From contig JAZSDU010000053.1 of the NCBI GenBank assembly GCA_045531335.1, forward strand, positions 1 to 64,000: a stretch of DNA of 64,000 nucleotides, written 5' to 3'. The stretch is from CAG-452 sp045531335. Its GTDB lineage: Bacteria; Bacillota; Clostridia; TANB77; CAG-508. The position numbers and the translations under genes were made by a program. The notes under the pieces were generated by a model, which saw only the letters and a list, made by a program, of their open reading frames with translations, searched no databases and was not told the origin of the DNA. Shown piece by piece: positions 1 to 9,119 of this stretch (within the stretch, counting starts at the first letter, position 1; every line of letters begins with the position of its first letter).

Positions 1-213
1 AAACAAAATGGCAGAGTAGAAAGAAGTCATAGAAAAGACCAAGAAAGATTTTATTACAATAAAGTATTTTGGAGTTTAGAAGATTTAAGAAATAGAGGTA
101 AAGATTGGAGAAAAGAATATAATAACTTTCCAATGAGACCATTAGGATGGCTGAGTCCGAAGGGATTCCTAAAAAAATATAAAAGTCAAGGAGAATCGGT
201 TATGGCAATATAA
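1..213 (+). pseudogene. C-terminal end of a DDE (IS3/IS481-type) transposase, cut by window edge
   Basis: Frame 1 is open from the first base to TAA at 211-213 and gives 70 residues. It starts with the motif GRVERSHRKDQERFY, which looks like the last catalytic region (the Glu of DDE) of integrase-core transposases of the IS3/IS481 group, followed by a Trp- and Arg-rich tail (WSLEDLRNRGKDW). The 5' part lies outside the window, so I cannot say whether the gene is intact. It marks the end of an insertion sequence next to the purM promoter. No clear terminal inverted repeat was identified. Confidence 0.7.
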
Positions 214-299
214 AGTACTCAAAGTATATATTTTTTAAAAAAGTGTGACATATGATTGACTAACCTTCACCCTAATTGCAAAATATACTTAAAAATACA

Positions 300-328
300 T
301 TGCAAAAAATGTCGTTATATAATATAAT
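300..328 (+). promoter_or_regulatory. Probable purM promoter
   Basis: TTGCAA at 300-305 and TATAAT at 323-328 are separated by 17 bases. The purM ribosome binding site (AAAGGAG, 364-370) follows. A short palindrome, GCGGATATCCGC, lies at 340-351 between the -10 box and the gene. Confidence 0.55.
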
Positions 329-378
329 AATGTTGTAATGCGGATATCCGCAAGAAAAAATCCAAAGGAGAGATATAA

Positions 379-1413
379 ATGGAAAAAAGTTTTAGCGAAA
401 GTTACAAAGCTGCTGGTGTAGATGTTACAGCAGGGTACAAAGGTGTACAATTAATGAAAAATGCAGTTCAATCAACATACACAAATGCAGTTATATCAGA
501 TATAGGTGGATTTGGGGGACTTTATGCGCCACAAATTCAAGGAATGGAAGAACCAGTTTTAGTTTCAGGAACAGATGGAGTAGGTACAAAACTAAAATTG
601 GCTTTTTTAATGGACAAGCATGACACAATAGGAGAAGATTGTGTAGCAATGTGTGCAAATGATGTAATTTGTACAGGAGCAAGTCCAATGTTTTTCTTAG
701 ACTATATGGCTCTAGGAAAAAACATACCAGAAAAAGTAGCAACAATAGTTACAGGTGTAGCAGAAGGATGTAAAAAAGCAAATTGTAGTTTAGTTGGTGG
801 AGAAACAGCAGAAATGCCAGGATTCTATCCAGAAGATGAATATGATTTGGCAGGATTCTGTGTTGGAGTTGTAGATAAAAAGAAAATAATAGATAGCAAA
901 ACAATAGAAGTTGGAGATAAAGTAATAGGATTAGCATCATCAGGAGTTCATTCAAATGGATTCTCATTAGTTAGAAAAGTATTTGATGTAAACGAAGAAA
1001 ACCTAAAAGAATATGTAGAAGAATTAGGAAAAACAGTTGGAGAAGCATTACTTGAGCCAACAAGAATATATGTAAAACCAATACTTAAATTAATAGAAGA
1101 AGTTAAAGTAAAAGGAATATCTCATATAACAGGTGGAGGATTCTATGAGAATTTACCAAGAATGTTAAGAGATGGAGTATCATTAAAAATAGATAAAAAT
1201 TCTTACGAAGTACCAGCATTATTTAAATTAATAGCATCAAGAGGAAACATTCCAGAAAGAGATATGTATAACACATTTAACATGGGAATTGGTATGGCAG
1301 TAATAGTTCCAGAAAACGAAGTAGAGAAAGCATTAAACCTATTAAAAGAAGCAGGAGAAGAAGCATATTTAATAGGTGAGGTAGTACCAGGAAATAAAGA
1401 AATTATAATGTAA
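379..1413 (+). CDS. purM: Phosphoribosylformylglycinamidine cyclo-ligase (AIR synthetase)
   Basis: PurM converts FGAM to AIR with ATP in cytosolic purine synthesis, the step after PurL, whose gene follows. The 344-residue product has the normal family length. The N-terminal SYKAAGVDVTAGYKGVQLMK, the GTDGVGTKLKLA loop, the CANDVICTGASPMFFLDY segment and GGETAEMPGFY are PurM signatures, and the C-terminal half carries HITGGGFYENLPR. The ATG is 8 bases after AAAGGAG. It is followed by 277 bases containing two long imperfect palindromes before purL, so the two genes may be transcribed separately or with regulated read-through. Confidence 0.97.
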   Translation: MEKSFSESYKAAGVDVTAGYKGVQLMKNAVQSTYTNAVISDIGGFGGLYAPQIQGMEEPVLVSGTDGVGTKLKLAFLMDKHDTIGEDCVAMCANDVICTGASPMFFLDYMALGKNIPEKVATIVTGVAEGCKKANCSLVGGETAEMPGFYPEDEYDLAGFCVGVVDKKKIIDSKTIEVGDKVIGLASSGVHSNGFSLVRKVFDVNEENLKEYVEELGKTVGEALLEPTRIYVKPILKLIEEVKVKGISHITGGGFYENLPRMLRDGVSLKIDKNSYEVPALFKLIASRGNIPERDMYNTFNMGIGMAVIVPENEVEKALNLLKEAGEEAYLIGEVVPGNKEIIM

Positions 1414-1535
1414 ACGAATGAAAATCAGCATCTTGCACATTTTAATTCAATCGTAAAATCCTCAACGTACTTTATGTACGCCTCCGGTTTTACTCATTCA
1501 TTAAAATGCACAATATACTAATTTTGATTCGTTTA
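1411..1535. repeat. Long imperfect palindrome downstream of purM
   Basis: TAAACGAAT at 1411-1419 (including the purM stop codon) is the exact complement of ATTCGTTTA at 1527-1535. The arms continue as an interrupted inverted repeat to a GTAC-TTTAT-GTAC tip near 1467-1479. It could fold as a hairpin of about 125 bases. It may be a transcription terminator or attenuator, or a small palindromic mobile element; the sequence does not decide. Confidence 0.6.
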
Positions 1536-1557
1536 GAAAATATGTGAATTAATTAAA

Positions 1558-1673
1558 ACAAATCAAAAACGAGTTATACTAGGAAAATGAGCAAAAATAT
1601 TTGAAATAATACAAAGGTATATTGAAAATATTTTTGCGAAATTTGACAACGTAGTACGAAGTTTTTCATTTGT
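1558..1673. repeat. Second imperfect palindrome just upstream of purL
   Basis: ACAAAT at 1558-1563 pairs with ATTTGT at 1668-1673, and GCAAAAATATTT at 1591-1602 is the exact complement of AAATATTTTTGC at 1626-1637. The right edge lies immediately before the purL ribosome binding site, so folding could affect purL expression. Not recognised as a known riboswitch. Confidence 0.5.
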
Positions 1674-1690
1674 TTAGAGGAGGAAATAAA

Positions 1691-4600
1691 ATGGTAAAAC
1701 GTGTCTACGTTCAGAAAAAACAAGGCTATGATGTTGAAGCAAAAGGCCTATTAGGAGATTTAAAAGAGAATCTTTTAATAGAGAACTTAGAAGATATCAT
1801 AATGCTAAACAGATATGATGTTGAAGGAATAACAGATGAGGTTTTTGCAAAAGCAAAAAACACAGTATTTTCAGAACCTCAAGTAGATTTATGCTTTGAA
1901 GAAGATTATCCTTTTGAAAAAGAAGATAAAGTATTTGGAGTAGAATATTTGCCAGGTCAATTTGATCAAAGAGCAAATTCTTTATCAGAATGTTTGCAAA
2001 TTCTAACTGAAGGTGCAAGACCAATATCTAAAAGTGCAAAAATATATGTTTTAAAAGGAAATTTAAGTGCTGAAGACGTAGAAAAAATAAAAGCATATAT
2101 TATAAATCCTGTAGATTCAAGAGAATGTTCTTTAGATAAATTAGAAAGCTTAGATGAAAAACAAGAAGAACCAGCAGATGTTGCAATAGTTGAAGGATTT
2201 ATCAATATGACAGATGAAGATTCTAAAAAATTCTATGAAAAATATGGATTTGCAATGGATTTAGAGGACTTAAAATTCTGCCAACAATATTTTAGAGATG
2301 TAGAAAAAAGAGACCCTTCTATGACAGAAATGAAAATGATAGATACATATTGGTCAGACCACTGTAGACATACAACATTCTTAACAAAACTTGAAAAAGT
2401 AGAAATCAACTGGGATTTAGCAAATAAAATTTATGAAGACTACAAAAAATCAAGAGAGTATGTATATGATAATAAAAAAGCAAAAGATATATGCTTAATG
2501 GATGTTGCTACAATCGCAGTAAAAGAATTAAAGAAAAAAGGAATGCTAAAAGATTTAGATGAATCAGAAGAAATAAATGCATGTAGTATTAAAGCAGAAA
2601 TATTAGTAGATGGAAAACCTGAAGAATATTTAGTAATGTTTAAAAATGAAACACATAACCATCCAACAGAAATAGAGCCATTTGGTGGAGCTGCAACATG
2701 TTTAGGTGGAGCGATTCGTGATCCATTATCTGGAAGAGTATATGTATATCAAGCAATGCGTGTTACAGGATGTGGAGATCCAAGAACTTCTGTAAAAGAC
2801 ACAATGCCAAATAAATTACCACAAAGAAAATTAACAAATGAAGCGGCAAGAGGATATAGCTCATATGGAAATCAAATAGGACTTGCAACTGGACAAGTAG
2901 CAGAAATATATCATAATGGATATACAGCAAAAAGAATGGAAATAGGTGCATTAGTAGGTGCTGCACCAAAAGAAAATGTTGTAAGAGAAAGACCAGCTCC
3001 TGGTGATGTAGTAGTATTATTAGGTGGAAGAACAGGTAGAGATGGTTGCGGAGGTGCAACTGGTTCATCAAAAGCACATAATAGCGCGTCTTTAACAAGT
3101 TGTGGTGCAGAAGTACAAAAAGGAAATGCACCAGAAGAAAGAAAAATACAAAGATTATTTAGAAATTCAGAAGTTACAAAACTAATTAAAAGATGTAACG
3201 ATTTCGGTGCAGGTGGGGTATCCGTAGCAATTGGAGAATTAGCGGATGGATTAGAAATTAACCTAGATAAAGTTCCTAAAAAATATGATGGATTAGATGG
3301 AACAGAACTTGCTATTTCTGAATCACAAGAAAGAATGGCAGTTGTAATTGAAGCAAAAGATGTAGAAAAATTCCAAAAACTTGCATCTTCTGAAAACTTA
3401 GAAACAACAGTAGTTGCAACAGTTACAGAAGAACCAAGAATGAAAATGTACTGGAGAGGTAAATTAATAGTAGATTTATCAAGAGAATTCTTAAATACAA
3501 ATGGAACAGTAAAAAGTGCAGAAGCAAAAATAGAAAAACCACAAGGTTTAGAAGAATACTTTGCAGGAGCAAAAAAAGGAAATTGTTATAAAACAACTGG
3601 AAGTGATTGCAAAAAAGTAGAAAGATGGAAAAACATAATTTCAGACCTAAATTGTTGTTCACAAAAAGGATTGGTGGAAAGATTTGATAGCACAATAGGT
3701 GCAGGAACAGTATTTATGCCATTTGGTGGTAAATATCAATTAACACCTTCTGAAGCAATGTGTGCTAGAATTCCAACACTAAAAGGATACACAAACTCTG
3801 GAACGGTAATGAGCTTTGGATATGATCCATATTTATCAGAGATAAGCCCATTACATGGAGCAGTATATGCAGTAATAGACTCACTTACAAAATATGTAGC
3901 ATGTGGTGGAGATTATAAAAAAGCTTGGTTTACATTCCAAGAGTACTTTGAAAAACTAAGAGAAGAATCAATAAGATGGGGTAAACCTTTAGCAGCACTT
4001 TTAGGAGCATATTTAGTACAAGAAAAATTAGGACTTGCTTCAATTGGTGGAAAAGATTCAATGTCAGGTTCATATAACGAATTAGATGTACCACCAACAC
4101 TTGCATCATTCTGTATTGGTGTTGTTGATACAAATAAAGTAGTATCAAACGAATTCAAAAAAGTAGGTTCAAAAGTATATATGTTAAAAACAAAAATAAC
4201 AGAAGACTTTTTACCAGATTTTGAAGATTTAAAAGAAAACTATGAATTAATATTTAAATTAATAAATGATGGAAAAGCAATATCTGTAGCATCTGTTAGA
4301 CAATTTGGACTTCCAGATACTTTAAGCAAAATGTGTTTCGGTAATAAAATAGGATTTAAATTCGAAACAGATAAATGCTTATTTAAACCACGTTATGCAT
4401 CATTTGTAATAGAAGCAGCAGAAGAACTAGACATAGATAAATTAGAATATTTAGGAAATACAATTCCTGAAAAAGAAATAGTAATATCAGAAAATGAAAA
4501 ACTAGATTTAGAAGAATTAATTAAAATTTGGCAAGAACCACTAGAAAAAGTATTCCCAACTAAGCTTGATCCTAAATCTACAAAAATAGAAAACATATTA

Positions 4601-5440
4601 AGCGATAAAAAACAAATACTAGTTGCAAAATCAAAAATAGCAAAACCAAAAGTATTTATACCAGTATTCCCAGGAACAAACTGTGAATATGACTTAGCAA
4701 AAGCGTTTATAGACGCAGGTGGAGATCCTAGAATAGAAGTATTTAAAAACTTAAAAGAAAATGATATAGAAGACTCTATTAAAATAATGGAAGAAGCTAT
4801 AAATGAATCACAAATTATAATGCTTCCAGGTGGATTTAGTGCAGGAGATGAGCCAGATGGTTCTGGTAAATTTATAGCAACAGTATTTAGAAATCCAAGA
4901 TTAAAAGAAGCTATCCATAAACACCTAAACGAACAAGATGGCTTAATGCTAGGTATATGTAATGGATTCCAAGCATTAATAAAATTAGGATTAGTTCCAT
5001 ATGGTGAAATACTAGAAATGAATTCTGAAATGCCAACACTTACATATAATGATATAGCAAGACACCAATCAAAACTTGTTACAACAAAAGTAGTATCAAA
5101 ACTATCACCATGGTTTAGCAAAATAGAACTTGGAGAAGAATTTGTAATTCCAATTTCACATGGTGAAGGTAAATTTGTAGCAAATGAACAAGTAATGAAA
5201 GAATTAATAGCAAATGGACAAATAGCTACACAATATGTAGATATGAATGGAAATGCTACATATGATATAGAATACAATCCAAATGGTTCAGTGTATGCAG
5301 TAGAAGGAATAACAAGTAAAGATGGAAGAATACTTGGTAAAATGGGACACTCAGAGAGAAGTTATAGAGGAAACATATTAAACGTACCAGGAAACATGGA
5401 TCAAAAATTATTCGAATCAGGAATAGAGTATTTTAAATAA
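1691..5440 (+). CDS. purL: Phosphoribosylformylglycinamidine synthase, single-chain form
   Basis: PurL makes FGAM from FGAR, glutamine and ATP. The 1249-residue chain is the long form: an N-terminal region, two AIR-synthetase-like halves (DTYWSDHCRHTTF and FKNETHNHPTEIEPFGGAATCLGGAIRD in the first; GGKDSMSGSY in the second) and a C-terminal glutaminase with VFPGTNCEYD, the nucleophile Cys in LGICNGFQALIKLG and the His in PISHGEGKF. A frame-compatible TTG lies upstream at 1670, but GAGGAGG at 1677-1683 fixes the start at ATG 1691. It partners purM upstream. A REP-like repeat follows the stop. Confidence 0.97.
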   Translation: MVKRVYVQKKQGYDVEAKGLLGDLKENLLIENLEDIIMLNRYDVEGITDEVFAKAKNTVFSEPQVDLCFEEDYPFEKEDKVFGVEYLPGQFDQRANSLSECLQILTEGARPISKSAKIYVLKGNLSAEDVEKIKAYIINPVDSRECSLDKLESLDEKQEEPADVAIVEGFINMTDEDSKKFYEKYGFAMDLEDLKFCQQYFRDVEKRDPSMTEMKMIDTYWSDHCRHTTFLTKLEKVEINWDLANKIYEDYKKSREYVYDNKKAKDICLMDVATIAVKELKKKGMLKDLDESEEINACSIKAEILVDGKPEEYLVMFKNETHNHPTEIEPFGGAATCLGGAIRDPLSGRVYVYQAMRVTGCGDPRTSVKDTMPNKLPQRKLTNEAARGYSSYGNQIGLATGQVAEIYHNGYTAKRMEIGALVGAAPKENVVRERPAPGDVVVLLGGRTGRDGCGGATGSSKAHNSASLTSCGAEVQKGNAPEERKIQRLFRNSEVTKLIKRCNDFGAGGVSVAIGELADGLEINLDKVPKKYDGLDGTELAISESQERMAVVIEAKDVEKFQKLASSENLETTVVATVTEEPRMKMYWRGKLIVDLSREFLNTNGTVKSAEAKIEKPQGLEEYFAGAKKGNCYKTTGSDCKKVERWKNIISDLNCCSQKGLVERFDSTIGAGTVFMPFGGKYQLTPSEAMCARIPTLKGYTNSGTVMSFGYDPYLSEISPLHGAVYAVIDSLTKYVACGGDYKKAWFTFQEYFEKLREESIRWGKPLAALLGAYLVQEKLGLASIGGKDSMSGSYNELDVPPTLASFCIGVVDTNKVVSNEFKKVGSKVYMLKTKITEDFLPDFEDLKENYELIFKLINDGKAISVASVRQFGLPDTLSKMCFGNKIGFKFETDKCLFKPRYASFVIEAAEELDIDKLEYLGNTIPEKEIVISENEKLDLEELIKIWQEPLEKVFPTKLDPKSTKIENILSDKKQILVAKSKIAKPKVFIPVFPGTNCEYDLAKAFIDAGGDPRIEVFKNLKENDIEDSIKIMEEAINESQIIMLPGGFSAGDEPDGSGKFIATVFRNPRLKEAIHKHLNEQDGLMLGICNGFQALIKLGLVPYGEILEMNSEMPTLTYNDIARHQSKLVTTKVVSKLSPWFSKIELGEEFVIPISHGEGKFVANEQVMKELIANGQIATQYVDMNGNATYDIEYNPNGSVYAVEGITSKDGRILGKMGHSERSYRGNILNVPGNMDQKLFESGIEYFK

Positions 5441-5445
5441 AATTT

Positions 5446-5468
5446 GTAGGGGCGAATTGCATTCGCCC
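5446..5468 (+). repeat. Solo GTAG-type REP unit
   Basis: GTAG at 5446-5449 is followed by the palindrome GGGCGAAT-TGC-ATTCGCCC. This is one unit of the GC-rich family found throughout the window, standing alone five bases after the purL stop. Confidence 0.7.
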
Positions 5469-5500
5469 GCACCCCAATATTTTTGCTAAATAAAAAATAA

Positions 5501-5572
5501 AAGGGCGAAAATGTTAATTTTTGAAATTAAAGGGTCTAGGCCGACCCATAATTTGCAAAAATTAACATTTTC
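5501..5572. repeat. Long hairpin with an inner GGGTC...GACCC stem
   Basis: GGCGAAAATGTTAATTTTT near 5504-5522 pairs with the complementary arm AAAAATTAACATTTTCGC at 5557-5574. An inner palindrome GGGTCTAGGCCGACCC lies at 5532-5547. A stem of about 20 pairs with little mismatch in AT-rich intergenic DNA suggests a structured RNA, a terminator or a small palindromic element. Confidence 0.6.
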
Positions 5573-5582
5573 GCTTTTACAT

Positions 5583-5666
5583 TTTGATTAAAAGATACCC
5601 CAAGGGCATGTATTATCTGTAGCTCATTTCATTTCACACAGCTAATCGATAAATCTTTTAATCAAA
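5583..5666. repeat. Second hairpin, 14-bp perfect arms
   Basis: TTTGATTAAAAGAT at 5583-5596 is the exact complement of ATCTTTTAATCAAA at 5653-5666. The 56-base loop is less AT-rich than its surroundings (ACCCCAAGGGCATG). It may be part of a structured leader; not matched to any riboswitch I know. Confidence 0.5.
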
Positions 5667-5887
5667 TCGATGAGATTACATTAAATTTCATAATTTCTAC
5701 ACGAATAGCTGGATAACACCAAATAAAAATGTAAAAATATGTAAATTATATTGACAATAAATTTATAAAATGTTAAATTATAATTATTAATTTAATCTAA
5801 CATTTTTTTATTCTAAAAATTTTAATTCTAAATAATATCAATGTTGAAAAATTAAATTAAAAATGCTACAATTAAGGAGGTGAAATT

Positions 5888-6154
5888 ATGCCACTTATTT
5901 CGCATTTTTATGGTATACTTATTTATATCTATAAAGAACTTGGTGGACACCATAATGAAGCACATATACACGTAAAGTACAATGAGTTTGAAATGTCAGT
6001 TACTTGTGATGGAAATATTCTTGGTGGAAGACTTCCAAATAAACAAGAAAAACTAGTTTTGGCTTGGATAGAAATACATAAAGATGAAATTAAAGCAGCT
6101 TGGAATGTATATAATGATAATGGAGAAATAATAAAAATAAAAGGATTGGAGTGA
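5888..6154 (+). CDS. DUF4160 protein
   Basis: The 88-residue product has the DUF4160 layout: start MPLISHFYGILIYIY, then HHNEAHIHVKY and the closing WIEIHKDEIKAAWN. The AAGGAGG at 5874-5880 supports this ATG. It is followed five bases later by a DUF2442 gene. This pair occurs widely in bacteria and is often listed as a candidate toxin-antitoxin or paired regulatory cassette; I know of no established biochemical role. The phage-like small size, isolated position and palindrome-rich surroundings fit a mobile cassette. Confidence 0.85.
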   Translation: MPLISHFYGILIYIYKELGGHHNEAHIHVKYNEFEMSVTCDGNILGGRLPNKQEKLVLAWIEIHKDEIKAAWNVYNDNGEIIKIKGLE

Positions 6155-6159
6155 TTTAA

Positions 6160-6396
6160 ATGAGGCCAAGAGCTAAAGAAGTAGAAGTATTAGAAAATTA
6201 TATATTAAAAATCAAATTTGATAATGGAGAAGTAAAAAAATTTGATGTTAAACCTTATTTAAATCATAAAGCATTCGAAAAATTAAAAGATTATAAAGAA
6301 TTTAGTAAAGTAAAAATTGCTGGACTATCAATTGGATGGGAAAATGGAGCAGATATATGTCCAGATGAATTATATAATAATAGTTATAATATTTAA
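6160..6396 (+). CDS. DUF2442 protein
   Basis: The 78-residue product matches DUF2442 in order: VEVLENYILKIKFDNGEVKKFDVKPYL, then a short helix and the closing IGWENGADICPDELY. It is translated from the same message as the DUF4160 gene, with GGAGTGAT just before the start. DUF2442 proteins commonly pair with DUF4160; the biochemical role is unknown. The C terminus after PDELY is short but normal for the family. Confidence 0.85.
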   Translation: MRPRAKEVEVLENYILKIKFDNGEVKKFDVKPYLNHKAFEKLKDYKEFSKVKIAGLSIGWENGADICPDELYNNSYNI

Positions 6397-6400
6397 ATAA

Positions 6401-6435
6401 AAAGGATTTTGGGGACTGTCCCCAGAATCCTTTTT
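6401..6435. terminator. Bidirectional terminator built on a GGGGACTGTCCCC palindrome
   Basis: AAAGGATT and AATCCTTTTTT flank GGGGACTGTCCCC, giving a strong stem with T runs on both sides. It separates the DUF2442 gene from the convergent leuS. The core resembles that at 53514-53563 and 22270-22294. Confidence 0.8.
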
Positions 6436-6436
6436 T

Positions 6437-8845
6437 CTATTTAACAACAATATTATAAATCTTATTTTTTACATATATTTCTTTTACAATTGTTTTTCCT
6501 TCTAATTGGTTTGCAATAGCTTCAAGAACTTTTGCTTTTACACTTGATTCTTCTTCATCTAGTGCTATTTTAACAGTAGCTTTTACTTTACCATTTATTT
6601 GTACAGGAATTTCCTTTTCACTGTCAATTGTTTTTGCTTCGTCATATGCTGGCCAAGCTGTTTCACAAAGTGGTTTAAATCCTAGCATTTCATTCAACTC
6701 TTCTGTTATGTGTGGTGCTATTGGATTTAATAATGTTAGTAATAAATGATATTCATCTTTAGTAATAGATTTTTTATCATCCATACTATTTGCTAAAATC
6801 ATTAGGCTTGATACAGCTGTGTTATATGCCATTGTATTTAAGTCATTTTGTACTTTTTTAATAGTTTTATGGATTAATGATTCTAATTCTTTTGAATATC
6901 CTTCTCCATCAGCTACTTTATCTTTTAAACGTATAACTTTATCTATAAAACGTTTACATCCTCTTAGGGAATCAGTGCTCCAAGGAGCATCTTGTGTATA
7001 ATCTCCCATGAACATTTCATAAAGTCTTAATGTATCTGCACCAAATTCATTTACTATATCATCAGGATTTATAACATTTCCTTTTGATTTACTCATTTTT
7101 TCATTATTGCTTCCTAAAACCATACCATGACTTACTCTAGTCCAAATCATTTCTTTTTTAGGAACTAATCCTATATTGTATAGGAATTGAACCCAGAATC
7201 TAGCATATAATAAGTGTCTTGCTGTATGTTCCATTCCTCCATTATACCAGTCAACTTTATCCCAATATTTCATAGCTTCCATAGAAGCAAATTCTTTATC
7301 ATTATGTGGATCCATAAATCTTAAGAAATACCAGCTTGAACCAGCCCAGTTAGGCATTGTATCAGTTTCTCTTTTTGCTGGACCACCACAACATGGGCAA
7401 GTTGTGTTTACCCAATCTGTAATGTTTGCAAGTGGACTTTCTCCATCTTCTGTAGGTTCATATTCTGCAACATCTGGAAGAAGTAATGGTAAATCTTCTT
7501 CTTTCATAGGTTGCCATCCACATTTTTCACAATAAATCATAGGAATTGGCTCTCCCCAGAATCTTTGACGTGAGAATACCCAGTCTCTCATTTTGTAATT
7601 ATTAACTTTTCTAGCAATTCCTTCTTTAACTAATTTATCTGTAATTGCAACTTTAGCTTCTTCAACAGTAAGACCAGTAAATTCTTCAGAGTTAACTAAT
7701 TTACATCCTTTACCTAAATAATCTTGTTTTTCAAAAGCACAAGTATCAGTTTCTCTTCCATCAATTACTTGAATCATTTCTAGGTTGTGTTCAATTGCAT
7801 ATTCAAAGTCTCTTTGGTCATGACTTGGAACTGCCATAACAGCACCTGTTCCATAATCACCTAAAACGAAATCACCTAAGAATATTGGAACTTCTTTTCC
7901 ATTAACAGGATTTATAGCTTTTATTCCTTTAACTAAACAACCGGTTTTTCCTTTGTTTAGCTCTGTTCTATCCATACTTGATTTTTTAGCTGTTTCAGCA
8001 ATATATGCATTTACTTCATCTTTATTTTCAACTCTTGGCATTAATTCTTTTATTAATTTTCCATCAGGAGCAATAACAAAGAATGTAATACCATAAATTG
8101 TTTCAATACAAGTTGTAAATACAGAGAATTTTCCTCCACCAACTATATCAACATCTAATTCAACACCAGTAGATTTACCAATCCAATTAATTTGACCAAG
8201 TTTTACTCTATCTGCAAAATTTGTATCATCAAGACCTTTTAATAAATCTTCTGAATAGTCACTCATTCTAAGCATCCATTGAGATTTTTCTTTTTGAACA
8301 ACAGAATCCCCACATCTTTCACAAACTCCACCAGCAGCATCTTCATTAGATAAAACTGATTTACAAGTTGGGCACCAGTTAACTGGAACTGTATCTTTAT
8401 ATGCCATTCCGTGTTTATAGAATTGTAAGAATTGCCATTGAGTCCATTTATAGTAATCGGGATCTGTTGTAGAAAATTCTCTAGACCAGTCAAAAGAGAA
8501 TCCTAAATCTTTCATTTGCCCTTTAAAGTTTCTAATACTTTCTTGTACAGCAGCTTTCGGATGAATATGATTTTTTATTGCATATTGTTCAGCAGGAGCT
8601 CCAAAAGCATCCCAACCCATTGGATATAGAATGTTATATCCTTGCATTCTTTTCATTCTAGCAAGCGCATCCTGTGCAGTATAGCTTCTTACATGACCAA
8701 CATGCAGACCAGCTGCTGAAGGGTAAGGGAACTCAACCAATATATAATAAGGAGTTTTTTTATCTCCAGTATCTGCTTTAAAAGTTTGATTTTCATCCCA
8801 ATAGTTTTGCCATTTCTTTTCAATTTCTTTGTGATTATATTCCAT
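6437..8845 (-). CDS. leuS: Leucyl-tRNA synthetase
   Basis: LeuRS charges tRNA-Leu. The 802-residue protein has normal bacterial length. The HIGH motif is HVGH (about residues 47-50), a zinc-type cysteine cluster CPTC...CERC sits near residues 160-178, the editing domain follows, and NEKMSKSKGN (about residue 580) is the KMSKS loop. GGAGAGA precedes the ATG by five bases. I looked for a T-box leader in the 274 bases upstream and did not see one, so regulation by tRNA charging is not evident here. Confidence 0.97.
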   Translation of the reverse strand: MEYNHKEIEKKWQNYWDENQTFKADTGDKKTPYYILVEFPYPSAAGLHVGHVRSYTAQDALARMKRMQGYNILYPMGWDAFGAPAEQYAIKNHIHPKAAVQESIRNFKGQMKDLGFSFDWSREFSTTDPDYYKWTQWQFLQFYKHGMAYKDTVPVNWCPTCKSVLSNEDAAGGVCERCGDSVVQKEKSQWMLRMSDYSEDLLKGLDDTNFADRVKLGQINWIGKSTGVELDVDIVGGGKFSVFTTCIETIYGITFFVIAPDGKLIKELMPRVENKDEVNAYIAETAKKSSMDRTELNKGKTGCLVKGIKAINPVNGKEVPIFLGDFVLGDYGTGAVMAVPSHDQRDFEYAIEHNLEMIQVIDGRETDTCAFEKQDYLGKGCKLVNSEEFTGLTVEEAKVAITDKLVKEGIARKVNNYKMRDWVFSRQRFWGEPIPMIYCEKCGWQPMKEEDLPLLLPDVAEYEPTEDGESPLANITDWVNTTCPCCGGPAKRETDTMPNWAGSSWYFLRFMDPHNDKEFASMEAMKYWDKVDWYNGGMEHTARHLLYARFWVQFLYNIGLVPKKEMIWTRVSHGMVLGSNNEKMSKSKGNVINPDDIVNEFGADTLRLYEMFMGDYTQDAPWSTDSLRGCKRFIDKVIRLKDKVADGEGYSKELESLIHKTIKKVQNDLNTMAYNTAVSSLMILANSMDDKKSITKDEYHLLLTLLNPIAPHITEELNEMLGFKPLCETAWPAYDEAKTIDSEKEIPVQINGKVKATVKIALDEEESSVKAKVLEAIANQLEGKTIVKEIYVKNKIYNIVVK

Positions 8846-8955
8846 TTTTATCTCTCCAATCTGTTCAAATTCTTTATTCCGTAAATAATATTGAAAAGAT
8901 TATATAACAAAAAACAAAATAAATAAAGTAAAAACTATTAATTTTTGAAATTTTC

Positions 8956-8964
8956 TGATATAAT
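8956..8964 (+). promoter_or_regulatory. Possible extended -10 promoter for the dehydrogenase gene
   Basis: TGATATAAT at 8956-8964 is a TG-N-TATAAT extended -10 element. There is no convincing -35 box at the right distance. It is the only promoter-like sequence between leuS and the gene at 9120. Confidence 0.35.
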
Positions 8965-9010
8965 AACGATATTATATACATGAATTGGAATTTATATGAT
9001 GAAAAATATT

Positions 9011-9076
9011 GTAGGGGCGGGTCTTGTGCCCGCCCGATGAATCAAAAAAACGGGCAGGCACAAGACCTGCCCCTAC
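9011..9076. repeat. Inverted REP pair (BIME-like)
   Basis: GTAG plus GGGCGGG...CCCGCCC at the left is mirrored by GGGCAGG...CCTGCCC plus CTAC at the right, with an AT-rich linker. Both units are near-copies of those at 9932-9998 and 47589-47655. Confidence 0.85.
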
Positions 9077-9119
9077 AGAAATTTAATTACACAAACAAAA
9101 TTTAGAAAGAAGGAATAAC

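Larger units (their letters stand above)
5441..5887. other. Gene-free stretch with one REP copy and two long hairpins
   Basis: No gene is seen. The stretch holds a solo GTAG repeat (5446-5468), a long hairpin (5501-5572), a second hairpin (5583-5666) and a possible promoter with TTGACA at 5751-5756 but only a weak -10 box (TTAAAT, 5774-5779). An inverted repeat around 5769-5806 ends in a T run and could stop transcription. The ribosome binding site of the next gene ends the stretch. Confidence 0.5.

Noticed and set aside
2763..5277. Long open frames on the minus strand inside purL
   Set aside because: They are shadows of an AT-rich gene; they lack ribosome binding sites and give Leu- or Ser-rich proteins unlike any family.
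5844..5872. TTGAAA-17-TACAAT directly before the DUF4160 gene
   Set aside because: Its start point would fall inside the ribosome binding site, so it is probably chance in AT-rich DNA.
8846..9010. T-box leader for leuS
   Set aside because: No specifier hairpin, T-box sequence or terminator/antiterminator pair was found upstream of leuS.
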